Origin: Planctomycetaceae bacterium
GTDB lineage: Bacteria > Planctomycetota > Planctomycetia > Planctomycetales > Planctomycetaceae
DNA length: 6,354 bases
Direction of reading: 5' to 3'
Assembly (NCBI GenBank): GCA_003503535.1
Contig: DOCI01000133.1
Coordinates: forward strand, 3,490 to 9,843
Shown: positions 1 to 6,354 of the stretch, one piece after another
Numbering within the stretch: position 1 is the stretch's first letter
Layout of the letters: each line of letters begins with the position of its first letter
Program-made: the position numbers and the translations under genes
Notes under the pieces: generated by a model
Told to the model about the DNA's origin: nothing
Seen by the model: only the letters and a program-made list of their open reading frames with translations
Databases searched by the model: none

Positions 1-249
1 ACTTCGTTCTGGGACGTGCCACCAAAGTCCTCTTTTACGAATAATCGTTAGAGTTGTTACGGTTGCCCTGTCTGAAGTGTTCCCGGGGTTCATGGGAATC
101 TCATTGGAAATCTGATTGCATATTTGTGGGAAAAATGTCACCATGTCTTAGCATTTCCACTGTGAATGATCGGCGGATATCATTTGCGACATCGGTTCGT
201 AACGTCGATTGATTAATTGAATACTTCTCACCGGGCTGATGGATTTCCC
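1..249. other. Upstream spacer / leader of the kinase gene
   Basis: No gene is supported here. Two plus-strand frames are open from the left edge and stop early, at 42-44 (13 codons) and 49-51 (16 codons). Either could be the last codons of an upstream gene cut by the window edge, but the stretches are too short to judge. A third frame is open to 112-114. The minus-strand frame at 148-507 is a shadow of the kinase gene. Only a weak promoter-like pair is visible (TTTCCA at 154-159, 18 bases, TATCAT at 178-183), so the kinase promoter is not located with any confidence. No clear terminator or RNA gene was seen. Confidence 0.5.
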
Positions 250-3200
250 ATGGCGACGAAAAAGAAGCGCGATTCTGCACCTGCTCAAACTGCCCAACGA
301 GGTAGTGGTGACGATGTGATTGCGCTCAAAACTCTTGGTCGCTACGAAATTCAGAAGAAGCTCGGCTCGGGTGGAATGGGAGCGGTTTATCTGGCGTTGG
401 ATACGAACTTGAAGCGCATGGTCGCCGTCAAAGTTCTTCCGCTGGAAAAAGCGGAGAACCCAACGCTCGTCAAACGCTTCAAAGCGGAAGCTCAGGCCGC
501 CGCTCAATTAACTCACGATAATATTGTGCGAGTTTTTGAATCGGGTGAAGCCGATGGTCTCCACTATATAGCGATGGAATACGTTGAAGGAACTGATGTT
601 CAACGTCTGATCAAAAAACGAACCCGGCTACCCGTTCGTCGAGCGACCGAAATTATCAAGCAGGTCGCGATGGCCCTGGAACATGCCTCTGAAGCCTCGA
701 TTGTTCATCGCGACATCAAGCCTTCCAACTTGCTGATTACGCAGACCGGACTTGTCAAATTGACGGATCTCGGTTTAGCCCGGGTGATGGATGACACCGA
801 AGAGACATCCATTACACGAGCCGGCACAACGGTTGGGACTGTCGACTATATGTCCCCCGAACAGGCTCGCAGCAGTAAAGCTGCTGACATCCGCAGCGAC
901 CTGTATTCGCTCGGCTGCACCTGGTATCACATGTTGACGGGCTCACCTCCATTCCCGGAAGGGAGTGTCACCAATAAACTGCACGCCCATGCGACGGCTC
1001 CAATTCCTGATCCCCGCTCTCAAAACGAACTGGTGCCTGAGGCAATTGTGGGTGTGTTGCAACGGTTAATGGCCAAGAAGCCAATCGACCGTTATCAGAC
1101 TGTTGCCGAGTTGCTGGAAGATCTCGAAGCGGTGAAATCCTCGAAGCGGGAAGTTCGCTCGGAAGATCTGGCGGCTTTGGCTGGTGAAGAGGATGCTGCT
1201 GATGAAGAAAATGATGAGGACTCGACTGGAGCGTCTTCTGCTCCCTCGCGTCGAAGAACTTCGCGAGTCGCCCGGGAAATGGATGACGAAGAAGACGTGA
1301 TTCCTGCTCGCACTGGCAAGTCCTCAAATGGGGCTGCACCGGCGCCGACAAATACAAAATCGCAAGGGTCCAGTGTGGATGCCCTTCCTCCACGCGAGCG
1401 TCGCAAGCTGGAAGATGTTGAAGGGAAATCTCCATCTAATTTCAATCTCGATATTCTGAAGTATGCGATTCTGGCAATAGGCGTGATTGCTATCTTTGGA
1501 CTTGTCGGATATGGAATTTCGCAGTTAGGGGGTGCCGTCGATACCGCATCCGAGGAGCAGGTCGATTTAGGAAAAGCCGCGCAGGAGTTGCAGGCAGAAC
1601 GTCTGGCGGAAGCCGAGCGGAATGCAGCTAACCCGGAAAATCAACCAAATACTAACGATCCGAATTCCAAGTCGCCTAAGACGAACGATCCTCCTCCAAA
1701 ACGTGGTGCGAAAGCTCAGTCAATCGTTGCGGATAAAGAACTGACCAAAGACGAAATTGCACAATTGCCTGTCGTGCGTATTGTCGATGCCTCCACTTCC
1801 GAGAACGCCAGTTCCGCACACAGTATTCAGGATGCACTCGGTAAAACAGACGAAAAAGATCTCGTCATTGAAATTGCTACGACGAAAAGTTTTATCTGGG
1901 AACAACCGGCTTCCATCGAAAACCGGAATGTGATCTTACGAGCGGCAGAGAAGTCTCCCGGATTGATTATCGTGAATTCCGCTGGAGCAATGACGAACGG
2001 ACTGCTGCAGGGGCGAAATGCTCAGGTCGTGATCGAGAATCTGCACTTTGGACTGCTTGGTTATGATTTGCCTGGGCAAACCGAACTGCAGTTGCTGAGT
2101 CTGCTGGATACCGATTTGAGTGTGAGAAACTGTTCATTCACGATGGAAGAATCCCGCGCGAATTCTGTGCAGTTGTGCCAGTTTGCAGCCTCGGCCAGTC
2201 AACGTCATAAATTACAATGGAGAAATAATCTCGTTCGTGGAACCTCCTGGCAGCCGTTTCAGTGTGCAGCGAATCGAATTGATCTTCAGGTTGAAGACAG
2301 CCTGTTTTTGATTGGTGGCAATCCCCTCCTGAATTTGAACCTGTCTTTTGGTGGATCGCGAAACGGGAATGTCAGTTCAGAGGACAAGGAGAAAACCGAA
2401 CGGGAAATTACATTGACCGATGTTCTGGTCCTCTGTCATGGCACACCAATAAATATGGCAAATTCTGGCGGCCGGGTCAGTGCTTCGCCGACTCAGTTTC
2501 GGATGAATCGTGCTCACTTTGTCGCGACTGCAGGTCATGGCGAGGCTCCCTTCCTGAATGTTGCTAACTGGCCCGAGAATGTTCTGTCGACAGGAAGCAG
2601 TGGCCAACTTTCGCATGTGAGTTGGATTAGTGAAAAGAGTACGTTCTCGGGCTGGACGAAACGTCTCGTTGCCACGACAAATAAAACCCGTGCGGTATTC
2701 AATGTTTCAACAGAAGAAGACTGGCAGAAGTTCTGGGGCAATTCTGGCTTGTTTGGTGTCTGGGATGAGAAATCGTTACCAGAGAATTCTACGGTCGATT
2801 TTCCGTTTCAGTCCGGTCGAGATCTACAGACAATCGGTGTGACGACTGTCGTCAGGCCGAGTGAAGATACTCTGAAAGATCTGGCGAATATCCCTGCACC
2901 TGAACTTCCGAAGAAGTCCTGGCGTGCGGAGTTAGCCGCGTTGGAATCCACTCCGACACCCGCAGCGGATCCGTTTAACGATTCTGTGAAACGCGTTAGC
3001 GTCAATTTGAACGATCCAAAAATTGACCTGGGGAAATATCTGGCAACGACAAACCTGCCCAATCCGGTCATCATTGAAGCGAAAGGTTTTGGGATCCGGA
3101 CATCCAGTCCGATCCAGCTTTTGAATCGAAAGATCAAAATTGAATTCCAATCCGAAGCTGGGAAATTTCCATTAACGATTCGACCGGAAAAAGTGAATGG

Positions 3201-4146
3201 AACTCCCTGGATTACGGTGCAGGGTGGCTTCGTGGTGATTGAAAACGGAGTCTTTCGAGTGGATCCTCCGAGCAATCAACCGATGCCCAGTCATTGGCTG
3301 ATCGCAGAAAATGCTGATGTCATCGTGCGGAATTGTTATGTAACAGCACCGGCAACGAAGAATGACAAACTCGCCTCACTCATTGCCACTCGTCGAAAAG
3401 GGAATGTCACCGCAGAAGCGAAAACATTGCTGATTGATAAAACTTATCTGCAATATGGTGGCGATGTCATTGCTGTTGATCTGCGTGCCTCTCGGCTGTT
3501 TGTCGATCACTCGGTGCTCGTTTCGCAGAATCATCTTTTGATGCTGAATTATTCGGGAACGGTCCAAGACAATCAACCCGGGTTCTTTAGTCTTTCACAG
3601 ACAACCTGCTCCTCACGTCAGGGGGACATCCACTTTGATATTCCTGCGACTGAAAATCATCGTCGGCCACTGGTTTCTGGCAAAATTACAGGTTGTGTTT
3701 TCACGAAGCCTGTCTCTCTGGAGGGGAAAGACTCTCCGAACACGCAACTCCTCTCTGCCAGTTTTCCACTTCCAGAACTCCCGAAACGTGTCTGGTGGTG
3801 GGAAGACCGCAATGGATACACGACTGCAATTCAACAGGAGTTGATGAAAAAACCACTGCCTCAGATCTGGTCTGAGTTTTGGGGACGTGGGCATGTCGAA
3901 AATCCGCTTTTCGGACCAGAAGGGGTGATGCTCGAATCGAATTCCCTTGTTAGTAAAGATCTGCGACCATCTTCATTTGCACTCTTCAAAGATTGCAAAG
4001 CCAGTTCCTGGAACGCGACTGGAAAAAGAATTGGGGCGGATTGCGAAAAACTCGACCTGCCAGAATATGAAGGGGAGACATCTGGTAACAACCCTAATAA
4101 GAACAATCCCGCCAAGCCGGGGCCGAATCGGGTTCCACAACTATAA
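250..4146 (+). CDS. Membrane-anchored Ser/Thr protein kinase with duplicated beta-helix ectodomain
   Basis: This is a Hanks-type (PknB-like) kinase of 1298 residues that would phosphorylate Ser/Thr on cytoplasmic proteins in response to an external cue. The kinase domain covers about residues 31-293: glycine loop GSGGMGAVY (39-47), ATP-binding Lys61 in VAVK, helix-C Glu80, catalytic HRDIKPSN (153-160, Asp155), DLG (173-175) in place of DFG, and GTVDYMSPEQ (196-205). Next come an acidic stretch (312-324), an Arg-rich patch (334-342), and one hydrophobic helix (about 405-426) preceded by basic residues, which suggests the N-terminus is inside. A Pro/Asn-rich stalk (about 458-486) leads to two related beta-helix-like modules (about 508-880 and 914-1273) and an Asn/Pro-rich tail. 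No PASTA, WD40 or TPR repeats were seen. The frame extends upstream to a TTG at 217, but ATG 250 starts a natural basic N-terminus (MATKKKRD) and has a GGA 6 bases upstream, so I chose it. The kinase call is firm; the ligand is unknown and the ectodomain fold is inferred from sequence pattern. Confidence 0.95.
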   Translation: MATKKKRDSAPAQTAQRGSGDDVIALKTLGRYEIQKKLGSGGMGAVYLALDTNLKRMVAVKVLPLEKAENPTLVKRFKAEAQAAAQLTHDNIVRVFESGEADGLHYIAMEYVEGTDVQRLIKKRTRLPVRRATEIIKQVAMALEHASEASIVHRDIKPSNLLITQTGLVKLTDLGLARVMDDTEETSITRAGTTVGTVDYMSPEQARSSKAADIRSDLYSLGCTWYHMLTGSPPFPEGSVTNKLHAHATAPIPDPRSQNELVPEAIVGVLQRLMAKKPIDRYQTVAELLEDLEAVKSSKREVRSEDLAALAGEEDAADEENDEDSTGASSAPSRRRTSRVAREMDDEEDVIPARTGKSSNGAAPAPTNTKSQGSSVDALPPRERRKLEDVEGKSPSNFNLDILKYAILAIGVIAIFGLVGYGISQLGGAVDTASEEQVDLGKAAQELQAERLAEAERNAANPENQPNTNDPNSKSPKTNDPPPKRGAKAQSIVADKELTKDEIAQLPVVRIVDASTSENASSAHSIQDALGKTDEKDLVIEIATTKSFIWEQPASIENRNVILRAAEKSPGLIIVNSAGAMTNGLLQGRNAQVVIENLHFGLLGYDLPGQTELQLLSLLDTDLSVRNCSFTMEESRANSVQLCQFAASASQRHKLQWRNNLVRGTSWQPFQCAANRIDLQVEDSLFLIGGNPLLNLNLSFGGSRNGNVSSEDKEKTEREITLTDVLVLCHGTPINMANSGGRVSASPTQFRMNRAHFVATAGHGEAPFLNVANWPENVLSTGSSGQLSHVSWISEKSTFSGWTKRLVATTNKTRAVFNVSTEEDWQKFWGNSGLFGVWDEKSLPENSTVDFPFQSGRDLQTIGVTTVVRPSEDTLKDLANIPAPELPKKSWRAELAALESTPTPAADPFNDSVKRVSVNLNDPKIDLGKYLATTNLPNPVIIEAKGFGIRTSSPIQLLNRKIKIEFQSEAGKFPLTIRPEKVNGTPWITVQGGFVVIENGVFRVDPPSNQPMPSHWLIAENADVIVRNCYVTAPATKNDKLASLIATRRKGNVTAEAKTLLIDKTYLQYGGDVIAVDLRASRLFVDHSVLVSQNHLLMLNYSGTVQDNQPGFFSLSQTTCSSRQGDIHFDIPATENHRRPLVSGKITGCVFTKPVSLEGKDSPNTQLLSASFPLPELPKRVWWWEDRNGYTTAIQQELMKKPLPQIWSEFWGRGHVENPLFGPEGVMLESNSLVSKDLRPSSFALFKDCKASSWNATGKRIGADCEKLDLPEYEGETSGNNPNKNNPAKPGPNRVPQL

Positions 4147-4160
4147 AATCCACCGACAGA

Positions 4161-4188
4161 TTGGCATTTGTCGAATGTTTTATATAGT
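4161..4188 (+). promoter_or_regulatory. Candidate sigma70-like promoter for the oxidoreductase gene
   Basis: TTGGCA (4161-4166) and TATAGT (4183-4188) are separated by 16 bases. Each matches the bacterial consensus at five of six positions. The pair lies just after the kinase stop codon and would start transcription near 4195, giving a leader of about 65 bases before the ATG at 4260. This would let the oxidoreductase gene be expressed independently of the kinase gene. Planctomycete promoters are poorly described, so this is a pattern match only. Confidence 0.35.
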
Positions 4189-4248
4189 CTGTTCCTTATG
4201 GATGCTGGGGAGAATTGCATTCCCACGCCCACTTCTTTCCTTCCAAAC

Positions 4249-4252
4249 AGGA
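4249..4252 (+). promoter_or_regulatory. Ribosome-binding site (AGGA) deciding the start at 4260
   Basis: AGGA sits 7 bases before ATG 4260. The reading frame continues upstream to a TTG at 4215, which would add 15 residues ahead of the twin-arginine motif. The AGGA spacing and the normal position of the SRR motif (residues 7-9) both favour ATG 4260. Confidence 0.55.
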
Positions 4253-4259
4253 CTCAAAG

Positions 4260-5561
4260 ATGACAACACCTCAGTTTTCCCGCCGCAATTTCCTTTCGAC
4301 ATCCGCTGCTCTGGCAGGTGCCGCTGCCGCTTGGCCGATGATGGCCACTGCCGATGAAAAACCTCGTGCCAAAGTCGAGCGACTGGGAATTGGCTCTATC
4401 GGACTGCGTTATCAAGGTTCAGTCATCACGGAACAGGCTCGGAAATATGCCGATGTTGTCGCGATTTCCGATGTCGATCGCCATGTTCGTGAACAGGCCC
4501 GTGCCAGCTTTGGGAGCACGCCGCGAATCTTTGAAGACTACCAGGAGATGCTCTCTCGAAAAGATGTCGATGTCGTCATGATCGCCACTCCCGACCACTG
4601 GCATACAAAAATGCTGGTCGATGCGGTCCGGGCAGGGAAAGATGTCTATTGCGAGAAGCCGCTCACTTTGACAATTGATGAAGGAAAAATCCTTCGCAAT
4701 GTCGTTGGCAACAGTGACCGAGTTGTTCAGGTTGGGACCTGGCAGCGACATGATCACAATTTCCGACTGGCGGTCGAAATGGTCCGGCAGGGGCGTATTG
4801 GTAAATTGAATACCGTCACCTGCACAACGAGTAAGAATCCGACAGGTGGCCCCTTCTCGGAAATGCCGGTTCCTGAGCACTTCAACTGGAATCTATGGCA
4901 GGGACCAACGCCCGATGTCCCCTACATTCCGCAGAGATCTCACTACACCTTTCGCTGGTGGTACGAGTACTCCGGCGGCAAAATGACCGACTGGGGTGCC
5001 CACCACATCGATATCGCACAATGGGCGATCGACAGTTTGCCCGTCAATATTGCCGGGAAAGCAACTCTGCCGACGATTGAAAATGGCTATAATGTCGCCA
5101 TCGATTTTGCAGCCGACATCGATTACGCCAATGGAGTGAAACTGGTGATCAGCGATGAAGGTCGTGATGGAATTCTCTTTGAAGGTGACAAAGGACGAAT
5201 TTTTGTCAACCGAGGCGGCGCATATGGTGCTCCGGTTGATGAATTGAAAACTAACCCGCTTCCCAGAGAGTCTTTCACAGTCTATGACTACGACAATCTG
5301 ACCCGTCCTGAACGGAGTGGAAAAATTGACGCGATTGTCAATCACATGGGCAACTTCTTCGACTGCGTCGAATCCCGTAAGAAGCCGATTTCTGATATCG
5401 AAAGCCAGCATCGCAGCGTGAGCACTTGTCATCTGGCTAACATCTCGATGCGGTTGGGACGACCACTCAAATGGGATCCTCAACTGGAAGAATTTGTGAA
5501 CGATGCAGACGCCAACACCTGGTTGAAACGAGACTATCGAGCCGGCTTTGAAATTGGCTAA
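4260..5561 (+). CDS. Tat-exported Gfo/Idh/MocA family oxidoreductase
   Basis: This is a predicted NAD(P)-dependent dehydrogenase of the Gfo/Idh/MocA family, 433 residues long, a usual length for the secreted planctomycete type. The N-terminus is a twin-arginine signal: SRRNFL (7-12), an Ala-rich hydrophobic stretch (15-28), and an A-T-A site (29-31) where signal peptidase could cut before Asp32. A Rossmann domain follows, with GIGSIG (43-48), an acidic end to the second strand in ISDVD (69-73), ATPDHWH (109-115) and the family signature CEKP (131-134, catalytic-type Lys133). The C-terminal alpha/beta domain contains TDWGAHHID (243-251), which supplies the D-x3-H pair (Asp244, His248) typical of the family's active site. 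Many relatives oxidise sugars or inositols, but this sequence does not reveal the substrate. The gene lies 113 bases after the kinase, on the same strand, with its own candidate promoter. All key residues are present and there is no sign of damage. The family and export calls are firm. Confidence 0.95.
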   Translation: MTTPQFSRRNFLSTSAALAGAAAAWPMMATADEKPRAKVERLGIGSIGLRYQGSVITEQARKYADVVAISDVDRHVREQARASFGSTPRIFEDYQEMLSRKDVDVVMIATPDHWHTKMLVDAVRAGKDVYCEKPLTLTIDEGKILRNVVGNSDRVVQVGTWQRHDHNFRLAVEMVRQGRIGKLNTVTCTTSKNPTGGPFSEMPVPEHFNWNLWQGPTPDVPYIPQRSHYTFRWWYEYSGGKMTDWGAHHIDIAQWAIDSLPVNIAGKATLPTIENGYNVAIDFAADIDYANGVKLVISDEGRDGILFEGDKGRIFVNRGGAYGAPVDELKTNPLPRESFTVYDYDNLTRPERSGKIDAIVNHMGNFFDCVESRKKPISDIESQHRSVSTCHLANISMRLGRPLKWDPQLEEFVNDADANTWLKRDYRAGFEIG

Positions 5562-5668
5562 TGCATTAATTCTTTGGTGTTCCGTAAAAAATGAAGATGT
5601 ACTTTTGCTGCTGGATATTAAGTTATACTCGCTGCTGATTGAGACATGTTTTGCAGCTGATTTCGCTT

Positions 5669-5696
5669 GGTGGTGAAAAACCACCTTGCTTTTATT
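5669..5696 (+). terminator. Probable intrinsic terminator after the oxidoreductase gene
   Basis: A perfect 6-bp stem, GGTGGT (5669-5674) with ACCACC (5680-5685), closes a GAAAA loop and is followed by the T-rich tail TTGCTTTTATT (5686-5696). It lies about 107 bases after the oxidoreductase stop codon. The T-run occurs only on the plus-strand side, so it would stop rightward transcription. The stem is short and the T-run is interrupted, so efficiency may be modest. Confidence 0.5.
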
Positions 5697-6159
5697 CCAC
5701 TCCAGTAGCGGGGATCTCTGCGAGCAAAACATCGCCATCGAGATCTGCGTAATCGAGCAGAGGCTATAATTGTGCACCCGCGGAAAAGGTCACGTTGGAT
5801 TCAACCATGCGACCAGCCAATTTGCATAAAACGAATTGACTGGCTTTGTTTAACATGCGAAAGGCTGGAGTCCGTTCCCTCACATTGGCAGAGTTTAATA
5901 TTGATGCCATGATAGTGCCTGGAGCAGGGCAGAGCATCTTCTTCGAGAACACAACTTTCATCCGCAATGAATCGCTAAAGCCGATTCGCGAAAAACCGTT
6001 TTATGATCTCAGCCACCAGAAACTTTAAGTCGAAACTCCGATGAATTAACTCAAGTTCAATTTCCCTGGAGGCGATCATCTTGCGGACCGAACTGTCATG
6101 GCCGACGGTATGAATTCGCAGGGACTCAGGACGGAAGCTTATATCTGTGGGAATGCCTG

Positions 6160-6175
6160 GGGGGATCGATCCCCC
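6160..6175. repeat. Perfect 16-base palindrome
   Basis: GGGGGATCGATCCCCC is a perfect inverted repeat with no spacer. As DNA it is a symmetric site that a dimeric protein could bind; as RNA it could form only a stem with a tight central loop. It lies 27 bases before another short hairpin (6203-6220). No flanking gene start helps assign a role. Confidence 0.5.
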
Positions 6176-6202
6176 ATTGGTTGCTCTCTGGCACACTATT
6201 TA

Positions 6203-6226
6203 CGATCACAAATATGATCGCCTTTT
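6203..6226 (+). other. Short hairpin with a weak T-tail
   Basis: CGATCA (6203-6208) and TGATCG (6215-6220) form a perfect 6-bp stem around a CAAATA loop, followed by CCTTTT (6221-6226). It resembles a weak terminator for rightward transcription, but no gene ends immediately upstream and the T-run is only four bases, so it could be incidental. Confidence 0.25.
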
Positions 6227-6354
6227 CCACGGAAACGAGTTGGGGAACACATGCGATTGCCTTCCCACTGACGATGCCCTCACAATGGCGAAATCCTCCG
6301 CGCCTTCGGTGATTTCTTCGAACTCATACGGATTCTAGAGCATATTCAAAAATT

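Larger units (their letters stand above)
5692..6334 (-). pseudogene. Possible decayed minus-strand gene (tentative)
   Basis: Read on the minus strand, one frame is open for 42 codons (6334 to 6209), hits two close stops (TGA at 6206-6208, TAA at 6200-6202), reopens for 73 codons (6196 to 5978) and ends at TAG. A different frame then runs 67 codons from an ATG at 5967 to a TAG at 5764-5766, and after that stop continues 23 more codons to a TAA at 5692-5694. That last piece contains DLDGDVLLAEIPATG, whose D-x-D-G-D core resembles an EF-hand loop. Joined, the pieces would make a protein of about 205 residues. I recognise no family. Chance could produce stretches of this length, so the evidence is weak. 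Confidence 0.2.
5562..6354. other. Long stretch without a supported gene
   Basis: About 790 bases with no open frame I would call a gene. Plus-strand frames at 5846-6028 (60 codons, TTG start) and 6147-6338 (63 codons, GTG start) have no ribosome-binding site or recognisable motif. Minus-strand open stretches are discussed as a possible relic. The region contains a probable terminator (5669-5696), a perfect 16-base palindrome (6160-6175) and a 6-bp hairpin followed by CCTTTT (6203-6226). Codons such as TTA, ATA and AGG, which look uncommon in the two real genes, recur in the open stretches, arguing against active coding. The right edge may include the flank of a gene beyond the window. Confidence 0.6.

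Noticed and set aside
154..183. Promoter-like pair TTTCCA - 18 bases - TATCAT before the kinase
   Set aside because: The -35 element matches at only four positions and the spacing is long; too weak to annotate.
217..249. TTG start at 217 adding 11 residues to the kinase
   Set aside because: There is no Shine-Dalgarno-like sequence before it, and the added residues look untypical; ATG 250 begins a natural basic N-terminus.
884..1128. Reading the DLG motif (in place of DFG) as a sign of a dead kinase
   Set aside because: Lys61, Glu80, Asp155, Asn160 and Asp173 are all intact, and DLG is common in active bacterial kinases.
4215..4259. TTG start at 4215 adding 15 residues to the oxidoreductase
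   Set aside because: It would push the twin-arginine motif away from its usual place near the N-terminus; ATG 4260 has AGGA 7 bases upstream.
5716..5762. CTCTGC / GCAGAG inverted repeat 35 bases apart
   Set aside because: Only six pairs with a long loop and no further pairing; expected by chance.
4893..5777. A 294-codon minus-strand open frame opposite the oxidoreductase
   Set aside because: It mostly mirrors the clearly real, motif-bearing oxidoreductase frame and has no recognisable domain; treated as a shadow.
5846..6028. A 60-codon plus-strand open frame starting with TTG
   Set aside because: No ribosome-binding site, no motif, and it overlaps other equally weak open frames on the opposite strand.
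6147..6338. A 63-codon plus-strand open frame starting with GTG
   Set aside because: It runs through the palindrome and hairpin, lacks a ribosome-binding site and shows no recognisable family feature.

Overview
The window carries two complete plus-strand genes, followed by about 790 bases with no convincing gene. The content points to Planctomycetota. It combines a large Hanks-type Ser/Thr kinase with one central membrane segment and an extracytoplasmic sensor-like region, a Tat-exported Gfo/Idh/MocA oxidoreductase, weak Shine-Dalgarno signals, roughly even base composition and long spacers. I infer a Planctomycetia-type organism (Gimesia or Rubinisphaera-like) from these traits only. No rRNA or other marker confirms it.

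Bases 1-249 are a leader or spacer. Bases 250-4146 encode a 1298-residue receptor-like protein kinase: cytoplasmic kinase domain, acidic and Arg-rich juxtamembrane linker, one transmembrane helix, Asn/Pro-rich stalk, then about 790 residues that read as two diverged copies of a right-handed parallel beta-helix (pectin-lyase-like) module. A 113-base gap contains a plausible sigma70-like promoter and an AGGA ribosome-binding site. Bases 4260-5561 encode a 433-residue Gfo/Idh/MocA dehydrogenase with a twin-arginine signal peptide. A hairpin with a T-rich tail near 5669-5696 probably ends its transcript.

The rest (5697-6354) holds a few palindromes and short open stretches. Some minus-strand stretches look mildly protein-like but are broken by stops and a frame change, so a decayed gene is possible but unproven.

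Nothing shows that the two genes work together. The kinase probably senses something outside the cytoplasmic membrane and signals inward. The oxidoreductase probably acts outside the cytoplasm on a sugar or cyclitol-like substrate. The most interesting item is the kinase's internally duplicated beta-helix ectodomain. I saw no CRISPR array, tRNA, rRNA, insertion sequence or defence system.
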